From Mycobacterium paraense (lineage in GTDB: Bacteria; Actinomycetota; Actinomycetes; Mycobacteriales; Mycobacteriaceae): a stretch of DNA of 64,000 nt. Position numbers and translations under genes: made by a program. Within the stretch, counting starts at the first letter, position 1. Each line of letters starts with the position of its first letter. The notes below the pieces were generated by a model. The model ran no database searches. It was not told the DNA's origin and worked only from the letters and a program-made list of their open reading frames with translations. Below are positions 19,441-32,692 of the stretch, piece by piece. The stretch spans positions 124,001-188,000 of the forward strand of contig NZ_LQPM01000024.1 in the NCBI RefSeq assembly GCF_002101815.1, given 5' to 3'.

Positions 19441-20148
19441 GTGGCAGTGATAACCGAACCCGCGAAGACGTTCACGCGCATGTTCCGGGGCTACGATCCC
19501 GGCGCCGTGGACGCGCACATCGAGATGCTGGCCACCAAGCAGCAGTTGCTGCGCGACGACGTCGAGAGCCTGCGAGCGCGGCTGCGGGAATCCGGCGAGG
19601 AGGCGGCCGCCCTGCGCAAGGAGATCGCCGTCCTCACCGAGACCTCGACCTCGCCGCACGCGGTGCAGCAGCGGATGGCGAAGATGCTGCGCCGTGCGGT
19701 CGACGAGGCCGCCGAGATGCAGGCCGAGGCGCGGGCCGAGGCCGAAGCGCTGATCGCGGCGGCCGAGGCCGAGGCGGAGGCCGCCCAGCGACGGCGCGAC
19801 GAGGTGCTGGCCGACATGGCCGAGCAGCAAAAGGCCATGGAAGCCGAGTACGCCGAGACCAAAAAGCAGCTCGAGGACGAACTGGCCGGCATGCGCGCCG
19901 ACGCCCACAAGGCGCGCGAGCAGCTCCTCGGCGACGCGAAGCAGGAGGCCGACCACTATCGCGACCAGGCCCTGCGCGCGGTGGACGAGGCGAGCCGGCA
20001 ACGGATCAAGATCCTCGAGGAATTGATGGCCGTGTACCGCGACCTGGAGCCGGTCCCCGCCGCCCTCGAGTCGGCATACGAAGAACGAAAGAATCCGCCG
20101 GAGCTGGGCGCCCTGGTATCGGTGGACGGGAAAGCCCGGGCGGGCTGA
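19441..20148 (+). CDS. DivIVA-like coiled-coil protein
   Basis: 235 aa from GTG 19441, with AGGAGGGGG just upstream; an in-frame TTG at 19423 overlaps that site and is rejected. The N-terminus (FTRMFRGYDPGAVDAHIEML) matches the DivIVA/Wag31 membrane-binding domain. It is followed by about 150 residues of Ala/Glu/Arg-rich heptads forming a long coiled coil, then a short loose tail. Such proteins mark cell poles or septa and recruit partners; the main mycobacterial one, Wag31, is encoded elsewhere. M. tuberculosis has a different gene set at this position. The specific role is unknown. Confidence 0.75.
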   Translation: MAVITEPAKTFTRMFRGYDPGAVDAHIEMLATKQQLLRDDVESLRARLRESGEEAAALRKEIAVLTETSTSPHAVQQRMAKMLRRAVDEAAEMQAEARAEAEALIAAAEAEAEAAQRRRDEVLADMAEQQKAMEAEYAETKKQLEDELAGMRADAHKAREQLLGDAKQEADHYRDQALRAVDEASRQRIKILEELMAVYRDLEPVPAALESAYEERKNPPELGALVSVDGKARAG

Positions 20149-20199
20149 GCCCGGTCGCGCCGCCGCCGACGACCCGCGAAAAGCCGGTATTCTCGGCGC

Positions 20200-21414
20200 G
20201 TGTCGCCCCGCAGCTCCAGGCTGACCGCCGCGCAGGCCCGCCGCATTGCCGTTGCGGCCCAAGGGTTTAGCGAGCCCCGCCCCGCGGGCCCGATCACCCG
20301 CGCGCATCTGAAGCGGCTCATATCGAGAATCCAAGTGCTGCAGCTGGATTCGGTTTCGGTGGCGGTGCGCGCCCACTACGCGCCGGTGTTCAGCCGGCTC
20401 GGCCCCTACGACCGCGACGTGCTGGACCGCGCAGCCTGGGGGCCGCGCTCGGCGCGGCTGCTGGCCGAATACTGGGCCCACGAGGCCGCGCTGATGTCGG
20501 TCGACGACTGGCCGCTGCTGCGCTGGCGGATGCGGCAGTATCGGCACGGCCGCTGGGGCACCCACATCGTGAAGGCCAATCCCCGCCTCGCCGAGCGCAT
20601 CGTCGCCGCCGTCGCGGAGCTCGGGCCCAGCACGGCCGGGCAGATCGAGGAGCACCTGGCCGCCGAGCCCCGGCGCAAGAAGGGCACCTGGTGGACGCGC
20701 AGCGACACCAAGTGGGTCGCCGAGGCGCTGTTCGCGTCCGGCGTGCTCACCACCGCCACCCGGGTGGGCTTCGCGCGCCACTACGACCTGGTGGAGCGGG
20801 TGCTGCCGGCGAGCGTGCTGGCCCGCGAGGTCGACGACGACGAGGCGGTCCGCGAGCTCACCCTGCGCGCCGCGACCGCGCTGGGCGTGGGCACCGAGGC
20901 CGACATCCGCGACTACTTCCGGCTGTCGGCCCAGCAGGTCAAGCCGGCGATCGCCGAGTTGCTGTCCGCCGGTGCGATCGAGCGGGTCGACGTCGACGGC
21001 TGGTCCGCGCCGGCGTACCTGCGGGCGGGCCGGACGGTGCCGCGCGTCGATCGGGGCACCGCGCTGTTGTGCCCGTTCGACCCGTTGATCTTCTTCCGGC
21101 CCCGGGTCGAGCGGCTGTTCGGCTTCCACTACCGCATCGAGATCTACACGCCGGCCGCCAAACGGCAGTACGGCTACTACGTCTGGCCGCTGCTGATGGA
21201 CGGGCGGCTGGTGGCGCGCGTCGACCTCAAGGCCGACCGGGCCGGCGACGCGCTGCGCGTGCTGGGGGCGTTCGGCGAGCCGGGGATCACGCGGCCGCGG
21301 GTGGTCGACGCGCTCGCCGGCGAACTGCGGTCCATGGCGTCGTGGCTGGACCTGGGCGGGTTCAGCGTCTCCACCCGGGGCGACCTGGCCGCCGAGCTGC
21401 GGGCGGCCAGCTGA
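20200..21414 (+). CDS. AlkX/YcaQ-type winged-helix DNA glycosylase
   Basis: 404 aa from GTG. It belongs to the HTH_42 (AlkZ/YcaQ) superfamily, with three winged-helix units. Q48-L49-D50 in RIQVLQLDSV fits the catalytic QxD motif of the YcaQ/AlkX subgroup, which unhooks interstrand cross-links and removes alkylated bases; AlkZ-type members have QxQ. The C-terminal barrel LCPFDPLIFFRPRVERLFGF...YGYYVWPLLM is also characteristic. The stop shares a base with the hsdM start (TGATG), so repair glycosylase and methyltransferase are translated together. Activity is inferred from motifs only. Confidence 0.8.
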   Translation: MSPRSSRLTAAQARRIAVAAQGFSEPRPAGPITRAHLKRLISRIQVLQLDSVSVAVRAHYAPVFSRLGPYDRDVLDRAAWGPRSARLLAEYWAHEAALMSVDDWPLLRWRMRQYRHGRWGTHIVKANPRLAERIVAAVAELGPSTAGQIEEHLAAEPRRKKGTWWTRSDTKWVAEALFASGVLTTATRVGFARHYDLVERVLPASVLAREVDDDEAVRELTLRAATALGVGTEADIRDYFRLSAQQVKPAIAELLSAGAIERVDVDGWSAPAYLRAGRTVPRVDRGTALLCPFDPLIFFRPRVERLFGFHYRIEIYTPAAKRQYGYYVWPLLMDGRLVARVDLKADRAGDALRVLGAFGEPGITRPRVVDALAGELRSMASWLDLGGFSVSTRGDLAAELRAAS

Positions 21415-22793
21415 TGCGGGCGACGGACAAAGAGCTCAAGGACACGCTCTGGAAGGCCGCCAACAAGCTGCGCGGCTCGTTGTCGGCGGGCCAGTACAAG
21501 GACGTCATCCTCGGGCTGGTGTTCCTCAAGCACGCCAGCGATTCGCGCTGGAAGTCCTTGGCGCACAACGCCGAATCGCCCGACATCGGCCGGCTGGTCG
21601 ACGACGCGATGGAGGCCGCCACGCTGCCGCGGCTGTACGAGAACCTCGACCCGCGCCGCCTCGGCGAGCTGGTGCGCCTGCTCGACGGCGCGCAGTTCGG
21701 CCGGGCCGGCGGCCGCCGCCCGCGGGACCTGATGGGCGAGGTGTACGAGTACTTCTTGGGCAACTTCGCCCGGGCCGAGGGCCGGCGCGGCGGCGAGTTC
21801 TTCACACCGCCCAGCGTGGTGCGGGTGCTCGTCGAGGTCCTCGAACCGTCGAGCGGGCGGGTGTACGACCCGTGTTGCGGGTCGGGCGGCATGTTCGTGC
21901 AGACCGAGAAGTTCATCGCCGCGCGCGACGGCGATCGCGCGAACGTCACGATCTACGGGCAGGAAAGCGTCGAGCAGACCTGGCGGATGGCGAAGATGAA
22001 CCTCGCCGTCCACGGCATCGACGACGCCGGGCTCGGCGCGCGCTGGGCCGACACGTTCGTCGACGACCTGCACGCCGGCGTGCAGATGGACTACGTGCTG
22101 GCCAATCCGCCCTTCAACATCAAGGATTGGGCCCGCGACGAAGCGGACCCGCGCTGGCGCTTCGGCGTTCCGCCCGCCACCAACGCCAACTACGCCTGGA
22201 TCCAACACATCCTGTCCAAGCTGGCGCCGGGCGGCTCGGGCGGGGTGGTGATGGCCAACGGCTCGATGTCGTCGAACACGCTGGGGGAGGGCGACATTCG
22301 GGCCGGGATCGTCGAGGCCGACCTGGTGTCGTGCATGGTCGCGCTGCCCGGGCAGTTGTTCCGCAGCACCGGCATCCCGGTGTGCGTGTGGTTTTTCGCC
22401 CGGGACAAGGCCGCGCGGGCCGGCCAGGTGCTGTTCATCGACGCCCGCGGCCTGGGCTACCTGGCGGATCGGGCGGAGCGCGTCCTGTCCGACGACGAGG
22501 TGGTGCGCATCGGCGACACCTACCACGCGTGGCGCGGATCCCCGTCGTCCGCCGCCAAAGGCCTGACGTACCAAGACGTTCCGGGCTTCTGCCGATCGGC
22601 GTCGCTGGACGACATCAGGGCCGCCGGCTATGCCCTGACCCCCGGGCGGTATGTCGGGCCGCCCGCCGCCGCCGACGACGGGGAGCCCGTCGACGAGAAG
22701 ATCGCCCGGCTGACCGGCGACCTGCTGGCGGCGCTGGACGAATCGGCGCGCCTGGACGCGCTGGTGCGCGAGCAGGTGGGGCGCCTGCGGTGA
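21414..22793 (+). CDS. hsdM: Type I restriction-modification methyltransferase subunit
   Basis: 459 aa from ATG 21414. N6-adenine methylase: AdoMet motif D152-PCCGSGG, catalytic N231-PPF, and an N-terminal HsdM helical domain (ATDKELKDTLWKAANKLRGSLSAGQYK). It is shorter than E. coli HsdM (529) or M. tuberculosis HsdM (540), mainly at the C-terminus. HsdM methylates adenine in a bipartite site chosen by HsdS, which follows with a 4-base overlap (GTGA). No HsdR gene is present in this window, so the unit may be a solitary methylation system. The upstream glycosylase gene overlaps by one base. Confidence 0.9.
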   Translation: MRATDKELKDTLWKAANKLRGSLSAGQYKDVILGLVFLKHASDSRWKSLAHNAESPDIGRLVDDAMEAATLPRLYENLDPRRLGELVRLLDGAQFGRAGGRRPRDLMGEVYEYFLGNFARAEGRRGGEFFTPPSVVRVLVEVLEPSSGRVYDPCCGSGGMFVQTEKFIAARDGDRANVTIYGQESVEQTWRMAKMNLAVHGIDDAGLGARWADTFVDDLHAGVQMDYVLANPPFNIKDWARDEADPRWRFGVPPATNANYAWIQHILSKLAPGGSGGVVMANGSMSSNTLGEGDIRAGIVEADLVSCMVALPGQLFRSTGIPVCVWFFARDKAARAGQVLFIDARGLGYLADRAERVLSDDEVVRIGDTYHAWRGSPSSAAKGLTYQDVPGFCRSASLDDIRAAGYALTPGRYVGPPAAADDGEPVDEKIARLTGDLLAALDESARLDALVREQVGRLR

Positions 22794-23851
22794 GGGCCAG
22801 GCTGGGCGACCATCTCGAATTCAGCAACGGAACCAGCCCGCCGCGCCGGGTGCCGGACGGGTGCTTTCGCGTCTACGGCTCCAATGGGGCGATCGGCTAT
22901 GCGGCACAACACAATGCGGCCGGCCCCCTCATCGTCCTGGGCCGGGTCGGCACCTATTGCGGCAGCCTGCGGTATTGCGATGCCGAGGTCTGGGTCACCG
23001 ACAACGCGCTGGTATGCCGGGCCAAGGATCCGCGGGACACCAGGTACTGGTACTACGCGCTGCACACCTGCGGGCTGGGCGATCACCGCGCCGGATCCGG
23101 CCAACCCCTGCTGAACCAGCGGATCCTGCGCGACGTCTCGGTGTCGACCGTCGCGGCGCCGCAACGGCGCCGGATCGCCGAGGTGCTCGGCGCCGTCGAC
23201 GACAAGATCGCCGCCAACGAACGCGTGATCGCCGCCGCCGAACAATTGATGGTGGCCATCGCGGAGGCGGTGCCCGAGCGGGTGCCGTTGTCTCGCCTGG
23301 CCGAGCGGTCGACGGCACCGCTCGGGCCGGCGAGGTTCGACGACGTCGTCGCCCACTTCAGCCTCCCGGCGTTCGACGACGGCGCCACGCCCGCGTTGGT
23401 CGCCGGCGGGTCGGTGAAAAGCGGCAAGTTCCTGCTGTCGCGGCCGTGCGTGCTGGTGGCGAAGCTCAACCCGAGGATCCCGCGCATCTGGAACGTGCCG
23501 GTGTTGCCGGCGCAAATGGCCTTGGCCAGCACCGAATTCGTGGTGCTGCGCCCGGTCGGGGTTGATACGTCGGCACTGTGGTCGGCCCTGCGGCAACCCG
23601 AAGTCACCGAGACCCTGCGCCTCGAGGTCGGCGGAACCTCGGGCAGCCATCAGCGGATCCAACCGCGCGACCTGCTCGAGGTCCGCGTCCGCGACGTCCG
23701 GCGACTGGCGCCCGCCGCGTCGCGGACGATCACCGGCCTGGGCGCGCTGTGCCACGCCCGCCGCGCCGAATGCGTGCGGTTGTCGGCCTTCCGCGACGCG
23801 GCGCTGCCGCCGCTGATATCGGGTGAACTCGCGGTGCGGCCGTCGCGTTAA
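22790..23851 (+). CDS. hsdS: Type I restriction-modification specificity subunit
   Basis: 353 aa from GTG 22790 overlapping the hsdM stop. Two target-recognition halves are visible. The first (about 1-115) ends in the conserved [22 protein letters not shown], followed by a central helix [23 protein letters not shown] that separates the halves. The second runs about 160-310, with [20 protein letters not shown], and ends in another helix. Full-length organisation implies a bipartite recognition site that cannot be predicted by eye. M. tuberculosis has only a short hsdS fragment next to hsdM, so this copy is more complete. Confidence 0.88.
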   Translation: MRARLGDHLEFSNGTSPPRRVPDGCFRVYGSNGAIGYAAQHNAAGPLIVLGRVGTYCGSLRYCDAEVWVTDNALVCRAKDPRDTRYWYYALHTCGLGDHRAGSGQPLLNQRILRDVSVSTVAAPQRRRIAEVLGAVDDKIAANERVIAAAEQLMVAIAEAVPERVPLSRLAERSTAPLGPARFDDVVAHFSLPAFDDGATPALVAGGSVKSGKFLLSRPCVLVAKLNPRIPRIWNVPVLPAQMALASTEFVVLRPVGVDTSALWSALRQPEVTETLRLEVGGTSGSHQRIQPRDLLEVRVRDVRRLAPAASRTITGLGALCHARRAECVRLSAFRDAALPPLISGELAVRPSR

Positions 23852-23861
23852 GGTGAGCGCC

Positions 23862-25692
<1,831 letters not shown>

Positions 25693-25711
25693 GCCAAAGG
25701 GCGGCCGGGAA

Positions 25712-27388
25712 GTGGATGTAGACCTCACCCCGCCGGGTCCTCTGACCCCGGGCGGGTTGCGTGTCACCGCGCTGGGCGGCATCAACGAAATCGGCCGCAA
25801 CATGACGGTTTTCGAGCACCTGGGCCGCCTGCTGATCATCGACTGCGGGGTGATGTTCCCCACCCACGACGAGCCCGGCGTCGACCTGATCCTGCCGGAC
25901 CTGCGCCACATCGAGGACCGGCTCGAGGACATCGAGGCGCTGGTGCTCACGCACGCGCACGAGGACCACATCGGCGCGATCCCGTTTTTGCTGCGGCTGC
26001 GCCCCGACATCCCGGTCGTCGGCTCCAAGTTCACCCTGGCGCTGGTCGCCGCCAAATGCCGCGAGCACCGCATCAAGCCGGTCTTCGTGCAGGTCGCCGA
26101 GGGGCAGCGCAGCACGCACGGCGTGTTCGAGTGCCAGTACTTCGCCGTCAACCATTCCATCCCCGACGCGCTGGCCATCGCGGTCCACACGGGCGCCGGA
26201 ACCGTGCTGCACACCGGCGACATCAAGCTCGACCAGCTGCCGCTGGACGGGCGGCCCACCGACCTGCCCGGCATGTCGCGGCTGGGCGACGCGGGCGTCG
26301 ACCTGTTCCTGTGCGACTCGACCAATTCCGAGATCCCCGGGGTCGGGCCGTCGGAAAGCGAGGTCGGCCCGACGCTGCACCGGCTGATCCGGGGCGCCGA
26401 TGGCCGCGTCATCGTGGCGTGTTTCGCCTCCAACGTGGACCGGGTGCAGCAGATCATCGACGCGGCAGTGGCTTTGGGCCGGCGGGTGTCGTTCGTCGGG
26501 CGATCCATGGTGCGCAACATGGGCATCGCGCGGGAACTGGGCTTCCTGCGGGTGGACGATTCCGACCTCATCGACATCTCCGCGGCCGAGATGATGGCGC
26601 CCGAGCGGGTGGTGCTGATCACCACCGGCACCCAGGGCGAGCCGATGTCGGCGCTGTCGCGGATGTCGCGCGGCGAGCACCGCAGCATCACGCTCACCAG
26701 CGAAGACCTGGTGATCCTGTCGTCGTCGCTGATCCCCGGCAACGAGGAGGCGGTGTACGGGGTCATCGACTCGCTGGCCAAGATCGGGGCCCGCGTCGTC
26801 ACCAACCAGCAAGTGCGCGTGCACGTTTCGGGTCACGCCTACGCCGGCGAGCTGTTGTTCCTCTACAACGGCGTGCGCCCGCGCAACGTGATGCCGGTGC
26901 ACGGCACCTGGCGCATGCTGCGCGCCAACGCCAAGCTGGCGGCGCGCGCCGGGGTCCCCGAGGAATCAATCCTGTTGGCCGAGAACGGCGTCAGCGTCGA
27001 CCTCGTCGCGGGCCACGCCTCCATCGCGGGGGCGGTGCCGGTCGGCAAGATGTTCGTCGACGGTCTGATCACCGGCGACGTCGGCGACATCACCCTGGGT
27101 GAGCGGCTCATCCTGTCGTCGGGTTTCGTCGCGGTGACCGTGGTGGTGAAGCGCGGCACCGGCCGTCCCGCCGCTGCGCCGCAACTGTTTTCGCGCGGCT
27201 TCTCCGAGGACCCCAAGGCGCTCGAGCCCGCGGTGCGCAAGGTCGAGGCGGAGCTCGAGGCGCTGGTCGCCGACGACGTGACCGATCCCGTGCGGATCGC
27301 GCAGGCGGTGCGCCGCACCGTCGGCAAGTGGGTCGGCGAGACCTACCGCCGGCAGCCGATGATCGTGCCGACGGTCATCGAGGTCTAG
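25712..27388 (+). CDS. rnj: Ribonuclease J
   Basis: 558 aa from GTG, identical in length to Rv2752c. This metallo-beta-lactamase/beta-CASP nuclease has 5'-3' exo- and endo-RNase activity in RNA turnover. Zinc site H81-A-H83-E-D85-H86 (LTHAHEDHIGAIP), upstream Asp in IIDCGVMFP, and beta-CASP motifs LCDSTNSE, FASNVDRVQQII and HVSGHAYAGELL. C-terminal domain is intact. It is probably in an operon with dapA. Confidence 0.96.
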   Translation: MDVDLTPPGPLTPGGLRVTALGGINEIGRNMTVFEHLGRLLIIDCGVMFPTHDEPGVDLILPDLRHIEDRLEDIEALVLTHAHEDHIGAIPFLLRLRPDIPVVGSKFTLALVAAKCREHRIKPVFVQVAEGQRSTHGVFECQYFAVNHSIPDALAIAVHTGAGTVLHTGDIKLDQLPLDGRPTDLPGMSRLGDAGVDLFLCDSTNSEIPGVGPSESEVGPTLHRLIRGADGRVIVACFASNVDRVQQIIDAAVALGRRVSFVGRSMVRNMGIARELGFLRVDDSDLIDISAAEMMAPERVVLITTGTQGEPMSALSRMSRGEHRSITLTSEDLVILSSSLIPGNEEAVYGVIDSLAKIGARVVTNQQVRVHVSGHAYAGELLFLYNGVRPRNVMPVHGTWRMLRANAKLAARAGVPEESILLAENGVSVDLVAGHASIAGAVPVGKMFVDGLITGDVGDITLGERLILSSGFVAVTVVVKRGTGRPAAAPQLFSRGFSEDPKALEPAVRKVEAELEALVADDVTDPVRIAQAVRRTVGKWVGETYRRQPMIVPTVIEV

Positions 27389-27396
27389 CAAACCAG

Positions 27397-28269
27397 CTAA
27401 ATCTTCTCGGCGTAGGCCGACCATTCCAGCTGGGACGCCGCGAGTTTGCGGCCGGTGGGCGCCACGTAGCGCTGGACGAGTTCGTCGGGGCCGGCCTGCT
27501 CCACCAGGCGCCAGCCGTACTCGGCGATGAACTCCGCGACCTCGTCGGGTTGCAGGCCGAAATGCCAGAGTTGGTGGCGCCGGCGGACATTGCGGTACAG
27601 CGTGCGGGTGCCGTACAGATTCGTCCCCTCGATGAAGTCGCGGCGGACATAGGTGAACACCAGCCGGCTGCCCGGGGCCGCGGCGCGCAGCCCCTCCAGC
27701 GTGCGGCGGACGCCGTCTTCGGTGAGGTACTGGGTCACGCCTTCGCAGATGAAAAAGGCCCGGAAATCGGTGCGGTAGCCGTGCTCGGCGAGCGAGGTGA
27801 GCAGGTCGTCGCGCTCGAAGTCCAACGGCACCAACCGAACCGACATCGGCAATCCGCCCAGCACCCGGCGGACCGTCCGCGCCTTGCGGGCGATGTTGAC
27901 CGGCAGGTCCACCTCGAAGACCGGCAGGCGGACGCGCCGCGTCAACAGGTAGGGGCGGGTGTCGAATCCGGCGCCCAGGATGACGACCGCCTCGATGCCG
28001 GGCAGCGCCTCCTCGAGCTTGTCGGCGATGAACCGCTTGCGGCAGGCGAGATTGGCCCACAGCCCCGGCCCGGTGTACTCCGAGCCGCGGACCATCAGGC
28101 GGCGCGCCGGCGCCCAGCGCGTCGCGGCGACCAGCCAGCGCAGCGGGCGCGGCAGGAACAGTTCCGCGAGGTCGTCGTCCACCAGCCGGCGCCCCGGCGG
28201 CTCGTTCCGCTCCACCGCGGCCAGCACCATCGGGCCGAAGGCGGTCTGTGCAGCGGGATTTCGTGCCAT
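27397..28269 (-). CDS. SAM-dependent O-methyltransferase-like protein (Rv2751-like)
   Basis: 290 aa from ATG 28269. Leucine carboxyl methyltransferase-type class I fold: AdoMet loop VVILGAGFDTRPYLL near residue 96, FEVDLP acidic turn, and FICEGVTQYLTEDGVRRTLEGL. This group is expanded in mycobacteria and most members lack a known substrate. It is convergent with rnj (8 bases between stops) and follows the SDR gene after 2 bases, within a three-gene leftward operon with the SDR and an ABM-domain protein. Confidence 0.82.
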   Translation of the reverse strand: MARNPAAQTAFGPMVLAAVERNEPPGRRLVDDDLAELFLPRPLRWLVAATRWAPARRLMVRGSEYTGPGLWANLACRKRFIADKLEEALPGIEAVVILGAGFDTRPYLLTRRVRLPVFEVDLPVNIARKARTVRRVLGGLPMSVRLVPLDFERDDLLTSLAEHGYRTDFRAFFICEGVTQYLTEDGVRRTLEGLRAAAPGSRLVFTYVRRDFIEGTNLYGTRTLYRNVRRRHQLWHFGLQPDEVAEFIAEYGWRLVEQAGPDELVQRYVAPTGRKLAASQLEWSAYAEKI

Positions 28270-28271
28270 GG

Positions 28272-29090
28272 CTACTTGTTCAGGAAGCCCGCGTCGACCG
28301 GCAGCGTGACGCCGGTGATGTAGCGGGCCTGGTCGGACACCAGCCACGCCACCGCGTTGGCGACGTCTTCGGCGTCGAGCACCTCCACCGGCATGGCATT
28401 GCCCATGGCCCCCGGCGTGTCGGTGGCGGCCGCCATCTTGGCCAGCCACTCGCGGGTGAACTCGTTGTTGATCATCGGGGTCTCGACACCGGACGGGTGA
28501 ATCGAGTTCACCCGAATCATTTGTGTGGCAAGCAGATTCGCGTATACCCGCATCAATCCGACGACCCCGTGCTTGGCGGCGGCGTAGCCGACCGAACCGG
28601 CGTCCGGGCTGCCGACGCCCGCGAGCCCGGCCGACGAACTGATCAGCACGATCGATCCGCCGGTGCCCTGCTTGACCATCGTCGGGATGGCGGCCTTGAT
28701 GGTGTTGTAGACGCCGGTGAGGTTGACGTCGATGACGTCGCGCCAGCCGTCGTCGCCGGACTGCATCGGGGCGATGCCGGCGTTGGCCACGACGATGTCG
28801 AGCCGGCCGAACTCGTCGAGGCCCGCCTGCAGCGCGGCGGACAACGAACCCCGGTCGCGCACGTCGCCCTGCCTGGCCACAATGCGGGCACCGGTGTCCT
28901 CGACCAGCTTGACCGTGGCCGCGAGGTCGTCCGCGGTGGCCAGCGGGTAGGGGACGCTGGCGATCTGCCCGCACAGGTCAACGGCGATGATGTCCGCCCC
29001 GTCGCTGGCCAGCCGCACCGCGTGCGCGCGTCCCTGGCCGCGCGCGGCCCCGGTAATGAAAGCGACCTTGCCTTCGAGTGAGCGGGCCAT
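28272..29090 (-). CDS. Mycofactocin-type SDR oxidoreductase (Rv2750-like)
   Basis: 272 aa from ATG 29090. SDR motifs: [16 protein letters not shown] cofactor loop, NAGIAP, catalytic Ser in ISSSAGLAG and YAAAKHG (Tyr-x3-Lys). The Q in the glycine loop and the AVDLCGQI insert are features of the mycofactocin-coupled SDR subgroup, whose tightly held NAD is recycled through the redox peptide mycofactocin. It shares one base with the ABM gene stop (TGATG), so they are coupled. Substrate unknown. Confidence 0.8.
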   Translation of the reverse strand: MARSLEGKVAFITGAARGQGRAHAVRLASDGADIIAVDLCGQIASVPYPLATADDLAATVKLVEDTGARIVARQGDVRDRGSLSAALQAGLDEFGRLDIVVANAGIAPMQSGDDGWRDVIDVNLTGVYNTIKAAIPTMVKQGTGGSIVLISSSAGLAGVGSPDAGSVGYAAAKHGVVGLMRVYANLLATQMIRVNSIHPSGVETPMINNEFTREWLAKMAAATDTPGAMGNAMPVEVLDAEDVANAVAWLVSDQARYITGVTLPVDAGFLNK

Positions 29091-29404
29091 CAGGGACGCA
29101 GCTGCCCCTTGTCGGCGTCCCCGGCCGGGATGGGCTGCAGCATCTTGATGTCCGGCGCCCCGTCCAGGTGCTCGCCCGCCGCGGCGAACAACTTGCCGAT
29201 CGCCGGCGCGGTGCTGTGCACCTTGAGCGCCTCCTCGTCGGCCCACTGCTCGACGAACACGAACGTCTCGCCGCTTTGGTGCAGTGAATACAGCTGGCAC
29301 CCCGGCTCCTCGTGCACTTCGCTCACCGCGTTGGTCAGGATGTCGCGGACGGTGTCCACCGATTCGGGTTTGACGGTCATGGTGGCGACGACGACGACGG
29401 GCAT
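29090..29404 (-). CDS. Antibiotic biosynthesis monooxygenase (ABM) domain protein
   Basis: 104 aa. Dimeric alpha-beta barrel pattern: [21 protein letters not shown], then [13 protein letters not shown] and [25 protein letters not shown], with the Trp and His that line the pocket in this family. Members act as small monooxygenases or as isomerases/heme-degrading enzymes. It is first gene of the leftward operon with the SDR and methyltransferase (Rv2749-Rv2751 order). Ribosome-binding site CAGGAGG precedes ATG. Confidence 0.82.
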   Translation of the reverse strand: MPVVVVATMTVKPESVDTVRDILTNAVSEVHEEPGCQLYSLHQSGETFVFVEQWADEEALKVHSTAPAIGKLFAAAGEHLDGAPDIKMLQPIPAGDADKGQLRP

Positions 29405-29561
29405 GCTGGTGCCTCCTGGGCGTGTGAGGGGTGGGTGACGGCGTGACTGCGATCACCATTCGTCACCCTACTCAGGCCCGGAAACGGACATCCCGCCCCG
29501 GGCCGCCGTTACCCGTGTGGCGGGTGGTGTAGATGAGGTATTTGCGACTACCCTTGCCCTC

Positions 29562-32045
<2,484 letters not shown>

Positions 32046-32049
32046 TAGC

Positions 32050-32109
32050 GCCGAACGTGAAACTGTTGCGAGTTTTCGCCCGGATTTTCGCAGCAGCTTC
32101 ACGCTCGGC
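32050..32109. terminator. Long bidirectional hairpin between ftsK and argA
   Basis: Arms of 22 bases (32050-32071 and 32088-32109) pair with three mismatches, two of which are G-U wobbles in the leftward transcript. A 16-base loop lies between. The element fills the gap of the two convergent genes and is best as a shared terminator. Confidence 0.65.
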
Positions 32110-32111
32110 GG

Positions 32112-32636
32112 CTACAGCACCAGCAGCATCCGGGAGTTGCCCAGGATGTTGGGCTTGACGTAGCTCAGGTCCAGGAACTCGGCCACACCGATGTCGTAGG
32201 AGCGGCACATCTCCTCGTACACCTCCGCGGTCACGGGCGTGCCCTCGATCTCGGTGAACCCGTGCTTGCCGAAGAACTCGGTCTCGAAGGTCAGCACGAA
32301 CAGCCGCTCCAGCTGCAGCTCGCGGGCGACCTCGAGCAACCGGTCGACGATCGCGTGGCCGATGCCGTGGCCGGTCATCGCCGGGTCGACCGCGACGGTG
32401 CGGATCTCGCCGAGGTCCGACCACAACACGTGCAGCGCGCCGCAGCCGACCACCCTGCCCGGGAAATCCGGGTGCTCGGCCACCCAGAACTCCTGGACGG
32501 CCTCGTAGAGCGTGACGAGGTTCTTCTCCAGCAGGATGCGTCCGGAGTAGGTGTCGACGAGTTGTTTGATCGCGGGAACGTCGGATGTTCGCGCGCGCCG
32601 GACGGTCGGCCGGGGGGCCGGTGAGCTTTGGGTCAC
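32112..32636 (-). CDS. argA: Amino-acid N-acetyltransferase (glutamate), ArgA type
   Basis: 174 aa from GTG 32636, same length as M. tuberculosis Rv2747; a TTG at 32654 is the longer alternative. Single GNAT domain without the kinase-like half of classical ArgA: acetyl-CoA loop AVDPAMTGHGIGHAIV at about 90-105 and FVLTFETEFFGKHGF. It acetylates glutamate (or glutamine) for arginine synthesis. The gene is divergent from pgsA3 with 56 bases between starts. Confidence 0.9.
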   Translation of the reverse strand: MTQSSPAPRPTVRRARTSDVPAIKQLVDTYSGRILLEKNLVTLYEAVQEFWVAEHPDFPGRVVGCGALHVLWSDLGEIRTVAVDPAMTGHGIGHAIVDRLLEVARELQLERLFVLTFETEFFGKHGFTEIEGTPVTAEVYEEMCRSYDIGVAEFLDLSYVKPNILGNSRMLLVL

Positions 32637-32692
32637 GGGTAACAGTATCGGCAACGCGCAGAGGGGCGCTGGTCAACAGCTATTCTTATGCC

